This document shows positions 21,835 to 31,576 of a stretch of DNA of 64,000 nt, one piece after another. Position numbers and translations under genes: made by a program. Every line of letters starts with the position of its first letter. Position 1 is the first letter of the stretch. This DNA is from Euleptes europaea (Eukaryota; Chordata; Lepidosauria; Squamata; Sphaerodactylidae): assembly GCF_029931775.1 (NCBI RefSeq), contig NC_079312.1, forward strand, positions 8,253,821 to 8,317,820, read 5' to 3'. The notes below the pieces were generated by a model. It was given only the letters and a program-made list of their open reading frames with translations. It searched no databases and was not told the DNA's origin.

Positions 21835-22860
21835 CTTTTTCCAGGAGGAAACAAAAACACAGTTATGTCTCTTCTGTGTGCAGGTACATATTGAGCAGTT
21901 CCAAGCCACTTTAACTCTGTCCCTCCACAAATACCAAATCCCACTGCCATTCTGAGAGGCAGGGGCACGATTCCCATGAGAACGCTGCCACTCCTTTATT
22001 TTATTAGATTTTTCTCCCATCCTTTCCTGACCAAAGTCGGGCTCAGGGCAGCTCACCTCCAATAGAATCAGCCTTAACATTTCAATTAAAATAATACACA
22101 GAGAAAAATAAGGATAAATTACAGATTAAAACCTATAATACCCCAGAACTGTAACAATTAAAAAACAAAATGCCCAGATGGTGCTCTTCATACCAGTGTT
22201 TACTCAGTCCTTACTCAAGGCACCTTTTCTATGTCTCTCATTCAAGGTCCCCCCCCTCCCCGTTCACCCCAGCCATGCTCAATGGCTAGCGTATGGTCCA
22301 TAACTGAACAATGACTCGGCCTTCCATACCTCTCAAAAATGTCCCCAAAATACAGACTGGCCCAGAAACCCCATCTAATACTTCATCTCCTCCTTCCTCC
22401 TTAAGATTCCGACAGGGGTCAATGGCGCTGGCCACTCAGGTGTCCCACAAGAGACCCTAGTACCAGCTCTTCACAATCACCTGGCAGGACTCAGGGAGAA
22501 AGGTTAAGACCTGATGTTTTGAACTAGTTTCCCTCCCTGGATGTTCTTCCACCCTAGAGACACCGACACTCTCTGGGGTGGAAGCATACAAGCTAATTTC
22601 TCCCATTCTACTTTCTTTCTGTAGCCATCTTCCCTCCTTCCCCTGCTTTGTAGGTCTGATCTCCTTCCCAGAACAGGTCAAGGAAGGCGCAGACTGGAGG
22701 GAAGCTCCAGATCAGACCATCCCACCTTCTCCAAATGAAGCCTTACTTTGCATCCACCTCTTCTGATGCCTTCCCATGTGGCCCAAGTACAGGACTGCTA
22801 GGTGGGGCCCTCCCCTCTTGGCAAAGAGAGCCCCCAACCCTGGCCAGAGTTGTCTGCCGC
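21835..22860 (-). other. Gene 2 intron 2, nothing firm
   Basis: 21985-22080 (TAGATTTTTCTCCCATCCTT, GGGCTCAGGGCAGCTCAC) looks like a SINE 3' body, but I could not place it. The rest is unrecognised. Confidence 0.35.
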
Positions 22861-23640
22861 AGGGGGTCCGCAACATGGTGCCCGCCAAGTGTTTTTAGAA
22901 AGTGGGAGAGGCTGAGGGTCCTTTTGAGGTTTCGATATTTATAGTATAATGCAGAGAGTGGTTTTAGGTAAAGTACTTTTATCTGTGCAAACAGTGGAGA
23001 GTTATTCTAAAAACACAGTGGGACTTGACACTGATTAAACACAATTGGGTTGCATGGTTAAAACACTTCATGGCCCTAACTAGAGCTCCTACGGAAGAAG
23101 TCATCACATCTTCCCAATTTGAATATAGTTTTTAATCATTCACGTTGGAGTTTTCAAACTGCATTCACTTTTCAAAAATAATTTGTGGGCCTATCTTCCC
23201 CAAATCTCTCTCTTACGGTGTGCAAGGAGCCATTTGGCATAACTGCCCTTGTTACAAGTAATAGTGCAGATTGAAAATCGGTGGGCTCATGAGATAAGGG
23301 CTAGTGTAAAGGGGATAGCTAGAAGAAGAAATACTTTTGCCTTTCGGTTTTTTGTAAGTGCATTATATGCCTGGAAAATGAAGAGCGATGCTGCCAGACG
23401 AAGGTTTCTTAGCTGGCTCCATATCTATTCTTATTTTGTTTGCATGCTAGAAAATGTTTTTATCCAATATGTTAATTTTAAAAGGCATTTAATTTTAAAA
23501 AACAACAACAGTTTTTGCCTGAAATGTTGCCTGGCATTTTGTGGTTGTCCCCACCTCCCACGGCAGCCTTTTTGTGGTTGCGCCCACCACTTTGTGACAG
23601 AATTCCAAAGGTGTCTACAGGCTGAAAAGGGTTGGGGACA
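22861..23640. mobile_element. hAT element of the 15593 family, enlarged
   Basis: The left end CAGGGGGTCCGCAACATGGT and the segment AGTGTTTTTAGAAAGTGGGA match the family, and the right part (TTTGTGGTTGCGCCCACCAC, AAAAGGGTTGGGGACAATTG) is its other terminus. About 570 bp at 22938-23510 are extra relative to the 337-bp relative and carry no recognised sequence. No clear TSD was found. Confidence 0.6.
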
Positions 23641-23741
23641 ATTGTTATAGAGAGTGGCAGAGCTTAGCCAACGGGCCTGCCAATGTCCCTCCTCATCAGG
23701 GAGTTCCTCGTCAACAGAGAACTGAGCAGTACACACAGTCA

Positions 23742-23954
<213 letters not shown>

Positions 23955-24054
23955 TTATATTGCTAGGTAATTAGTCTTTGGGAAAAATACAGTGCATGAC
24001 CAAGAGCAGGCAGGATGTGATCAGAGCCCTGAATCTTTCACTTCCCAACTCTCC

Positions 24055-24330
24055 TTGGGGCATCCCACCAGACAGGAAGCCATCACTCCCAAGGGGTGAT
24101 GTCACATCACCATGTTTACTACGCAGACTATGTTGACGGGGCGGTTTGCCATGGTCCTCCCCAGTAGTCGACACTTTACCCCCAGCAAGCTGGGTACTCG
24201 TTTTACCAACCTCGAAAGGATGGAAAGCTGAATCAACCTTGAGCCTGAAACCTCTCCCACCCGGATCGAACTCTGGTTGTGAGCAGAGCTTTGAATGCAG
24301 TACTGCAGCTCTGCGCTATGGGACTCATTG
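24055..24330 (-). mobile_element. tRNA-derived SINE (family C)
   Basis: AAGGGGTGATGTCACATCAC (3' body) through CCCAGCAAGCTGGGTACTCG to GATCGAACTCTGGTTGTGAG and CTCTGCGCTATGGGACTC (tRNA head, read on the minus strand). Lies in gene 2 intron 1. Confidence 0.85.
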
Positions 24331-24811
24331 ACTTATAATAGAGAGACTGTAACTGTCTATAAACATTTTTAAAAAATTCTGCACTTATTTTGCAGCTTTA
24401 AAAAAAGTTTACTTTAGCTATGCTGTTTGGAATGTCTATTCTCTCAAACGTAAGCTACTCTGCAAATGAATTCATGGGCAATGTTTGTAGGAAAGGGAAG
24501 GATCTGAAAATCCATCCCAATAATCCGATGTTTCTCCCCAAAATACAGGAATCGGTGCTGAAGAGAAAAGCTGTCCTGAAATGCCCCATGGGACACTCTT
24601 ACTGGTGCAACATGTACAAATAATCCCTAATTGTTTTATGTATAATGTTTTGAATATTGAGACAGTTTTTCTTGGTGTTGCTGAAGATACCCCAAATTAC
24701 CAAAGAAGGGTATTGTCAATGTAACAATGTGGATTTGATGCAGAAGTGGAGGGTACTGCCTTTGTGCAGAAAACCAGAGCCTCAAACGTTGTGCCTGCAT
24801 AACACCAACAC

Positions 24812-25085
24812 AGAGAGCCAGTGTGATGTAGTTGTTAAGGTGTTGGACTAGGACCTGGAAAGCTCAGGTTCAAATCCCCACATGGAAGCCTGCTGGGTGA
24901 TCTTGGGCTAGTCACACACTCTCAGCCTCGACCCTAGCAAGTATTTGGATGGGAAACCTCCAGGGAATACCAAGGTCATGACGTGGGGCAGGCAATGGCA
25001 AACGACCTCTGAACTTCTCTTGCCTTGAAAACCCTACAGGGTCACCATAAGTCAGCTGAGACTTGACAGCAAAACAGCAACGACA
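24812..25085 (+). mobile_element. Chimeric SINE: tRNA head fused to a 5S-SINE body
   Basis: The first half is a family A tRNA SINE head (AGAGCCAGTGTGATGTAGTT, GTTCAAATCCCCACATGGAA, TGATCTTGGGCTAGTCACAC). At about 24930 it switches without a gap to the 5S-SINE (AGTATTTGGATGGGAAACCT, then CTCTTGCCTTGAAAACCCTA and the 3' end AGCTGAGACTTGACAGCA). Either a template-switch chimera or a truncated 5S-SINE inserted into the A family. Confidence 0.7.
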
Positions 25086-25910
25086 ACAAATCTTGAGACT
25101 GCTCCTGATCTCAGCGACAATTTAAAAAGAACTCACCCATTTCCTACTGGGCTGTATATACATTTCCATGTGTATAATAAGTTTGCAAAATCTCAACAAA
25201 ACTTATAGTCATGTGTCTCCCTGTTCCCCCTTTGTTCCTCCCTATTCCCCTGTTCCCCCTTAAATTATACGATAAAAAGATCAAAGTTATACCTATGTAT
25301 AAAAACATCTTTTTTTTGGGGGGGGGGGACATACCACCACTGATCTCAGATCAACATTAAAAAGCATAAAATAACCTTTACTACAAGCTACAAATAGTTG
25401 CTGTATGAACATTCATAAAGGCGTTCTATCCCATTCTCTGGAGGTTGTTGGCAATTATGATTCCCAACCCGTTTGGAGGTCTTTTGAGATGGGCAACATG
25501 TCAATTCCAGTTTTTTGGCGGGGGGAGGGGAGATAATCAATAGTTGCAGATGTTCCTGGGGAAGTCAGCGTTTGGGGAGGGGAAGGAGCTCTGTGGTGAT
25601 GAGATGCCAGAGCGCACACCCTTACCTCTGTAGCCCGGAGAGCAACTGTCCATTCTCGCGGAGGTGGATAACCCACATGATAATTTTGGAGTTGGTCCTA
25701 ACAGAAATCATGCTTCTTGTCCCTGCTTGGGCTTCTCTGCATACATAATCCTAGACAGGGGCGACCATTGTACCACCTTCGGATTTGACAGCCTTGACAT
25801 CTGGCAGTGCCAAACGCAGGGAGCTGATCCTCTAAGCCTTGCAAAAGGGAAGGAAGCATCTCTGCCGTCCTGGCACATCTCCCCAGTGACCCCCTGGTCA
25901 CCGACCATAC
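25086..25910 (-). other. Gene 2 intron 1, nothing recognised
   Basis: Includes T- and G-runs at 25311-25328. No exon-like segment apart from the boundary at 25911. Confidence 0.4.
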
Positions 25911-25925
25911 CTGAGCTGGCTGCAT
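25911..25925 (-). CDS. KZFP gene 2, start-codon exon (MQPAQ)
   Basis: The exon probably spans 25911-25993, with acceptor CCCTCCCTCCCAG and donor GTATGG. The ATG at 25925 is in the context GCCGCCATGC, a good Kozak match, and is shared with gene 3 (MQPAQ). The 15 coding bases join in phase 0 to the KRAB-A exon at 23915. Confidence 0.85.
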
Positions 25926-26310
25926 GGCGGCTTTCCCCCCTTCGTCACCCGGAGGAGATGGCAGAGAAGGCATTAGCGGTGTCTTTTCACTGTCTGGGAG
26001 GGAGGGAAAGAAAGAGGGTGGGAAAGCCTTTCTTTAGCTGCATGTCAATCTCTCCACCTTTCCTTTAGGGACCCTCTTGCCTGCCCTCCCCGCCATCCAA
26101 AAGTCACCCCAGCCAAACCCCTGTCGCTCCCCCCCCCCTCCCTTACCTCTCCTTCCTCAATGTGTCTCTGGGAAACCCGAAGCCACCGGATCCCCTTCCA
26201 GCATCCAAAGGTTCGCATCCTGCACTCAGCTCCGCTGCAAGGATCTCTTGTGGCTCTGCAAAGAAAGAATAATTATTATTTTGCTACAATGGACCAACAT
26301 GGCTACTTCT

Positions 26311-26346
26311 TTGCATTGCATTGCATTGCATTGCATTGCATTGCAT
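26311..26346. repeat. (TTGCA)n microsatellite
   Basis: About seven units of TTGCA. On the gene 2 strand it is TGCAA, found at the intron 1 position where gene 1 has the 55-bp minisatellite, whose unit contains TGCAATGCAA. Confidence 0.95.
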
Positions 26347-26385
26347 CCCCCCCCCCAATATCCCCTCCTCCCCCTTCCAGCTCAC

Positions 26386-26520
26386 CAGATTCCTTCCCAG
26401 CCATAGAAGCATCCCGGAAGACAGACAGACAGCTTCTGGGAGGGGGGCAGGAAATGGCTTTCTTATTCTCCCTCCTTCCCCCAACATTTGCCTCTCTTCC
26501 CTCTGCAGCATCCCTTGTTT
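26386..26520 (-). promoter_or_regulatory. Putative untranslated exon 0 of KZFP gene 2
   Basis: On the minus strand it ends GGCTGGGAAGGAATCTG followed by the donor GTGAGC. It matches the gene 1 exon 0 end (GGTTGGAAGGAATTTG then GTGAGT) and the copies at 30.9 and 31.4 kb. CCATTTCCTGCCCCCCTCCC upstream parallels CCATTTCCGGCTTCCTCCC in gene 1. The transcription start is not determined. Confidence 0.55.
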
Positions 26521-26682
26521 TAACCCTTAGAGCAGTGGTTCTCAACCTTTTTTTTTTCTTCCCTCCAATCCTCCCTTTCACCATGGTTCAGAATATAATT
26601 CCCCCCCCTTCCCAAAAACAGTCCATCCCAAAAGGTGCATTCCACATAAAATGCACTTTGCTGAACAGCAACGCCAGGTAAA

Positions 26683-27035
26683 AGACTAGAGCAGATAATG
26701 AAACAAACAGACGGTCTGTAAGCACTTAGAAAGAAATGCCGTGATCACTGACAGTCAACGTGGGTTTCTCAAAAACAGGTCATGCCAAACTAATCTCATA
26801 TCATTTTTTGAAAGAGTGACAAGGAGGGTAGATGAAGGGAACGCTGTAGATGTAGTGTACCTTGATTTCGGTAAAGACTTTGATAAAGTCCCCCATGATC
26901 GTCTTGAAACAAAGCTAGTAAAATATGGGCTGGACGCTGCTACTGTTAGGTGGATTGGGAATTGGTGGACCAACCGAACCCAAAGGCTGCTCATTAATGG
27001 CACAACTTCATCCTGGAGAGGAGTGACCAGTGGGG
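26683..27035 (+). mobile_element. CR1 LINE reverse transcriptase fragment
   Basis: The translation VITDSQRGFLKNRSCQTNLI, VDVVYLDFGKDFDKVPHDRL, YGLDAATVRWIGNWW and LLINGTTSSWRGVTSGV corresponds to the first half of a CR1-clade reverse transcriptase. It stops abruptly where a MITE begins. Confidence 0.85.
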
Positions 27036-27167
27036 TGGAGAAAATGGCCACTTTGGCAATTGGACTCTATGGCATTGAAGTCCCTCCCCTCCCCAAACCC
27101 CGCCCTCCTCAGGATTCACCCCAAAAACCTCCTGACAGTGGCGAAGAGTGATCTGGCAACCCTACAT
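27036..27167 (+). mobile_element. hAT-like MITE, 5' truncated
   Basis: GAAAATGGCCACTTTGGCAA through GATCTGGCAACCCT, the 3' terminus of the AGGGTTGCCA family, joined directly to the CR1 fragment. Confidence 0.7.
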
Positions 27168-27245
27168 GAACGCCCTGCAGATTACAACTTAATGTCATTC
27201 AGTTGTGACACCGTGGCACACTCTCCTCCTTATGTTAGTGTGCTT

Positions 27246-27470
27246 CAGGGTTGCCAGCCTCCAGGTGGGGTCTGGTGATCTCCTGGAATTACAGCTGATC
27301 TCTACAGTTATCTGATCCACTAGCTTAAACAGCCCCTTTGGAGGGTGGTCTCTATGGCATTATACCCCCCTGAGGTCCCTCCCCTCCCCAAATCCACCCT
27401 CCCTAGGCTCCACCCCCCCAAAAAAAAGTCTCCAGTAATTTCACAACCTTGAATTGACAACTCTAGCTCT
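27246..27470 (+). mobile_element. hAT-like MITE
   Basis: AGGGTTGCCAGCCTCCAGGT through GAGGTCCCTCCCCTCCCCAA to TGAATTGACAACTCT; diverged 3' end. Confidence 0.65.
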
Positions 27471-27639
27471 GCATCCTAACGAAAGAGTTGCAGCAACTCC
27501 GGATGAAGCAACAGCCTCGGAGATCATCCTTTCCTGGCAAACTGTAGGCAGAATCAGATTGGTAACAAAAGTCTACCCCATCTTTCTCCCCAGAATCAGA
27601 TTGATAACAAAAGTCTACCCCATCTTTCTCCCCACTTCT

Positions 27640-27960
27640 CCCAAAGTGTCTTACATTTTTCTTGCCTTCATTTTAGCCTCACGACAACCTTGTGAGGTAG
27701 GCCTAGCCGAGTGTGTGTGATTGGGCCAAAGTCAGCCAGCTAGTTGGTGGCAGAGTGGGGATTCAAACCCAAACCTCCTCGAACCTAGTCGGATTAGGAT
27801 TTCCAGCTCCAGGTTGGGAAATATCTGGAGATTTTTTCGGGCGTTTTCTCCATTTTCTCCAGGTCAACTGATTATTATCAGTTGTAATAGCAAGAGATCT
27901 CCAGCTACTATCTGGTGGTTGGCAACCCTAAATCAGATACTTTACCCACTAAAATATGCT
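27640..27960 (-). mobile_element. tRNA-derived SINE (family A) containing a nested MITE
   Basis: The SINE runs from CTTGTGAGGTAGGCCTAGCC to AAAATATGCTGGCTCT. At 27787-27931 a MITE of the AGGGTTGCCA family is inserted (ends AGGATTTCCAGCTCCAGG and GGTTGGCAACCCTA), flanked by AGTCGGAT and AATCAGAT, a plausible decayed 8-bp TSD. Confidence 0.7.
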
Positions 27961-28084
27961 GGCTCTGATAGAGCGTTTCTTCAAACCCCTCTTTTTTGCA
28001 AAGGAGGAGATATTTTCCGCTCTCCCTGGCTGTGCTGAATTTCTCTCCACTGAGGACACAAAGTGGATTCTTCCCCCCCCCACA

Positions 28085-28245
28085 CACACACACTTTATCC
28101 TCACAATAGTGTTGTGAGATTGACATGGCTCAGAGGTATACCTACACTGAAGTGAATCTGCCACCATATGTGGCAGAGTGGGGATTCGAAACCAGATCTC
28201 CTTGATCCGAGTCTGTCATTCTAACCACTACCCCACACAGACTCT
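28085..28245 (-). mobile_element. tRNA-derived SINE (family A)
   Basis: TTTATCCTCACAATAGTGTT to GAGTCTGTCATTCTAACCAC and CACACAGACTCTC; minus orientation, preceded by a short CA repeat. Confidence 0.7.
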
Positions 28246-28479
28246 CACAGGTGAGGGACGTGGTTAAACACACTTTGTCCTTTGCACAAAGGGGATATTT
28301 TCCACCCTTCCTGTCTATGCTGCTGGCTCTTTTATTGGCTTCTCCTGGCTGACACGCTCCTTCACAGCAACTTTCCATCCTGAGCCCCCACCCCATGAAA
28401 CTGCAAGGCTTATCAGCTTGCCAGCAGTGCCATGGGGGAGTATCAGACCCAGAGGCCTGTCCCCCCTTGGGCCAGCCCA

Positions 28480-28660
28480 CTCCCCATATTAACTGCTCCT
28501 CCATTTTATCCGACCTCACACAACAACAACCCTGTGAGGTCCATTATGCTGAGAGAGTGACTGGCCTAGCCAACTAAGCTTCCCTGGCAGAGTGGGGATT
28601 TGAACCTGCATCTTGTAGATCCTAGTCAGACACTCAAACCACTACCTCATAGAAGCTTTG
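28480..28660 (-). mobile_element. tRNA-derived SINE (family A)
   Basis: ACAACCCTGTGAGGTCCATT through CAGAGTGGGGATTTGAACCT to GACACTCAAACCACTACCTC; minus orientation. Confidence 0.7.
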
Positions 28661-28737
28661 ACAGGTCAAGGAAGGAAGTTAGACCCCTTTTCCATCGAGG
28701 GAATATTTCCCACACTCCCTATCTGTGCTGCTGCTAC

Positions 28738-28868
28738 CATCCGGAGGTTTTTAAGCAGAGGCTAGATGGCCATCCGACAGCAATGCTGATTCTATGAAGG
28801 TAGGCAGATCATGAGAGAGAGAGAGGGCAGGAAGGGTTGTGTCAGTGCTTGGCTCTTGTGGCTCTTTC
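28738..28868 (+). mobile_element. CR1 LINE 3' fragment
   Basis: CGGAGGTTTTTAAGCAGAGG, CTAGATGGCCATC and AGCAATGCTGATTCT match the CR1 3' region in plus orientation. A family C SINE 3' scrap (GGTGCTTGCACAGGGGACCT) follows at 28946-28973. Confidence 0.6.
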
Positions 28869-29074
28869 TGACATGCCCATGGTAGTGCTTCGGGGTCAGG
28901 AAGCTACTTTGGGGTCAGGAAGCAATTCCCCCCCCCCCCGCCCGGTGCTTGCACAGGGGACCTTTACCTTTTACATCATCCTCCGCCTTACTGAATTTTG
29001 TTTAAAACACCACTCTTCCATCTTCCTCTAGCTGTGGGGATTCGGAGGGGGCTCACAAGTGGAATAGCCTAGGG

Positions 29075-29360
29075 CACTGGTTCCCAACCAGGGGTCCATG
29101 GACCCCCAGGGGTCCGTGAGAACTAAATTAAGGTCCGCGAAACAAAGTTATAAACCCATAATAAATTAATATTTTCAATTAAAAGTTCTCTATTATAAAA
29201 TATATATATTCAACTATAATTCTAAGTTTAATGTTTAACTAACAGTTATGATTAAAGTTTATTTTCAAATTTCCAGAATTTTTATTTTGAACCTTGGGGT
29301 CCCTGCACCGAACAAAAAAGTCCTAGTGGTCCCTGGTCAAAAAAAGGTTGGGAACCACTG
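29075..29360. mobile_element. hAT MITE, 286 bp, perfect 8-bp TSD
   Basis: Terminal inverted repeats CACTGGTTCCCAACC and GGTTGGGAACCACTG (one mismatch) flanked by GCCTAGGG at 29067-29074 and 29361-29368. The AT-rich core has no coding capacity. A related half-terminus (CAGTGGTTCTCAACC) is at 26534. Confidence 0.93.
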
Positions 29361-29657
29361 GCCTAGGGCCTCTCGTCATCTAAATCCAGCACTGGGTGAG
29401 ATAATACATTGTTTTGGCAGATAGTCCCCACTGGTCTTAAAAATACTCAGCCATTAACTGATTAGCAAATTCCCCCTAAGTGGCCTGGGACCATCACTAT
29501 TATAATTCTGAAATGACCCCACAGTCATTTCTTCTTTTCTCAAGCTGGCTTCTTTTAACAAATAACCCCATTTGGGAGCCTGTAACTGAATGAAATCACC
29601 TAATTTTTTAAAAAATCATCTAATGACCAGTGAGGCCCCTGGACCTGAATATATTCA

Positions 29658-29712
29658 TTTGTGTGTGTGTGTTAAGTGCCGTCAAGTCGCTTCCGACTCA
29701 TGGCGACCCTAT
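29658..29712 (-). mobile_element. BovB 3' tail fragment
   Basis: GTGTGTGTGTTAAGTGCCGT then CAAGTCGCTTCCGACTCATG: about 55 bp, the extreme 3' end of BovB with its GT tail. Confidence 0.85.
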
Positions 29713-30184
29713 TCATTTACACCTATTTAAAGTCCACCACTCCTCACGGTCTCCAAGACTTAACAAAATTATTTACGGCAATTGAAGCATATGGGAATAT
29801 CCCCCATCTTTAGGGTAGCAATTAGATGGCAGAGTGAGAAGGGGGTTAAGTGCTTTCTCAAAAGTCCCTGGTGATGGCAGATGCTTTCAAAATAAAGTTT
29901 CTAGGGTCACAAAAGTATATTTAAAAAAATGATTCCTGAAATCCCAGAAGCCTGGAGGAATGCGGGACAGGAACAAATTTCTAAAAGGGGACAATGTTCC
30001 TGAGGAGCTTAACCTCTTAAGCAAAAGGCTTTTCCATGCAAAGATTTGGTGGTTTTCAACCTTTGCTTTTTATTTTGCTCTTAAGGATTGTTTATTTTAT
30101 AAAGTGATGTTTGGCATTAGAACTCTTGAGGACCATTTGAATGGAAAAGCAAAAGCAAAGTTCAAACTGGAGAGAAAAAATCTC
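29713..30184. other. No gene seen
   Basis: Nothing recognised; intergenic space between divergent genes 2 and 3. Confidence 0.4.
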
Positions 30185-30262
30185 ATGTAGAGCAGAGGGG
30201 AATCAAAACTGGCTCTCCGGAGTCGAGTCGCCGCTCTTAACCAGGACGCCACACTGGCTCTC
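30185..30262 (-). mobile_element. tRNA-derived SINE head fragment
   Basis: AGAGGGGAATCAAAACTGGC to AACCAGGACGCCACACTGGC, the tRNA head on the minus strand. Confidence 0.7.
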
Positions 30263-30354
30263 AGGCAAAATGCTAAGGGAACCTCCCAGGAAAAGGCAGA
30301 TAAATCTTGGGTGCCATTTATCTGCCTCTCCTTGGGAGTATCCTTTTGCATTCG

Positions 30355-30530
30355 GAGAGCCAGCGTGTTCTTGTGGTTAAGAGCGGCGGACTCTACTCTG
30401 GTGAACCGGGTTCGATTCCACACGCAGCCTGCTGGACACCTTGGGCTAGTCACAGTTCTCTCCGAACTCTCTCCGCCTCACCTGCTTCACAATGTCCCCA
30501 TTGGGGGGAAAGGAAGGCGACTGTAAGCTG
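30355..30530 (+). mobile_element. tRNA-derived SINE (family A)
   Basis: GAGAGCCAGCGTGTTCTTGT, GGGTTCGATTCCACACGCAG, GGGCTAGTCACAGTTCTCTC; plus orientation, 3' truncated. Confidence 0.8.
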
Positions 30531-30539
30531 CGATTCAAT

Positions 30540-30604
30540 GTTGCCTCCCAGAAGCAGCCTCTGAATTGCCCAGGCTGCTGCTTGAAGGGCTGGGAGGGAA
30601 TCAG
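30540..30604 (+). promoter_or_regulatory. Exon 0 module copy 1 (gene 3 side)
   Basis: CCCAGAAGCAGCCTCTGAAT through GGGCTGGGAGGGAATCAG and the donor GTGAGT at 30605, followed by TCAAAGGAGTT. It resembles the first-exon end of genes 1 and 2. A GGTT-type simple repeat (30620-30703) follows. Confidence 0.45.
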
Positions 30605-30619
30605 GTGAGTTCAAAGGAG

Positions 30620-30703
30620 TTGGTTGGTTGGTTGGTTAGTTGGTTAGTTGGTTAGTTAGTTGGTTGGTTAGTTCGTTGGTTAGTTGGGTGGGTGGGTGGG
30701 TGG
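30620..30703. repeat. (GGTT)n simple repeat
   Basis: Interrupted GGTTGGTTAGTT units ending in GGGTGGGTGGGTGGGTGGG. The last part could form a G-quadruplex. Confidence 0.95.
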
Positions 30704-30847
30704 GAAAGCTGTGACCCAAGTCCCACAGCGGAGAGAAAGGAGGGAGGTTGGGAGGAAGGAGGAAAAGGAAATCCCCCCCTCCCCGCAGTCCTCTGTTTTG
30801 CATCAGAAAGAACCACGACATCCCTGCAAGGGGTTGAGGAGGTGGCA

Positions 30848-30953
30848 AAAGCCAAACCCCTAGAGGCACATGGGGGTGGGGGGGCAGGGGGGAAAGCCGC
30901 TTCCCACCTCTGCATCTCCCAGGCTGCTGCTGGGTTGGCTGGGACGGAATCTG
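30848..30953 (+). promoter_or_regulatory. Exon 0 module copy 2
   Basis: CTAGAGGCACATGGGGGTGG (AGAGAGGCACAT in gene 1), then GGTTGGCTGGGACGGAATCT, G and donor GTGGGT at 30954, followed by GGGGCTTTGG. Downstream (30995-31040) lies the single-copy relative of the 55-bp minisatellite unit. Confidence 0.5.
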
Positions 30954-31299
30954 GTGGGTTCAAAAGGGGCTTTGGGGGGGGGATACGTGGGAGGGGCTGC
31001 AAGGCAAAGCCCAATGCTGAGAGAGAGGAGGGGGGGAGAGAGAGAGCCCCCTCCCCCTGTCCATCCCTTCCCCCCCCCGGGGGGGCTCCTTCTCCTGCAT
31101 CAGAGGCAGCCTTTGTGCGCGGATCCACGCGGTGGAGGCGGCTGAAGTTGGCCCCTTATGCCCAGTTGGTGCAGGAGGCGACCTCGGCGCCTTCGCAGGA
31201 GGGACGGGATGCAAGTCGCTCCAGGTTCTTGTGCAGAGGCGCTTTTAGGAACAGGAGTGGGAAGGGCGTGGGGGGCTGGGGGGGTTGAAGGGGGGCGAA

Positions 31300-31384
31300 G
31301 GAGGGAGCAGATGCAGGAGGGGGAAATGAGTGGGGGGGGGCTGAGTCTCCCCGGTTGCCGCTTGGTTGGCTGGGACGGAATCTG
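31300..31384 (+). promoter_or_regulatory. Exon 0 module copy 3
   Basis: TTGGTTGGCTGGGACGGAAT, CTG and donor GTGCGT at 31385, followed by GGGGCTTCGG. It is the second of two close tandem copies about 430 bp apart. The downstream GGGGCTGCAAGGCAAAACCC (31432) again matches the gene 1 minisatellite unit. Confidence 0.5.
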
Positions 31385-31576
31385 GTGCGTCCAAAGGGGC
31401 TTCGGAGGGAGGGGGGAGGAGATGTTTGGGAGGGGCTGCAAGGCAAAACCCAAAGCAGAGGATGAGAGAGAGCTCCTTCTTCATACGCACCCCCGTCCTT
31501 CGCCTGCATCAGAGGCAGCCTCTGGGTCCCTGTGTACAGATCCACGCGGTCCCTCCCGGTGGCAGAACTGATGGCG

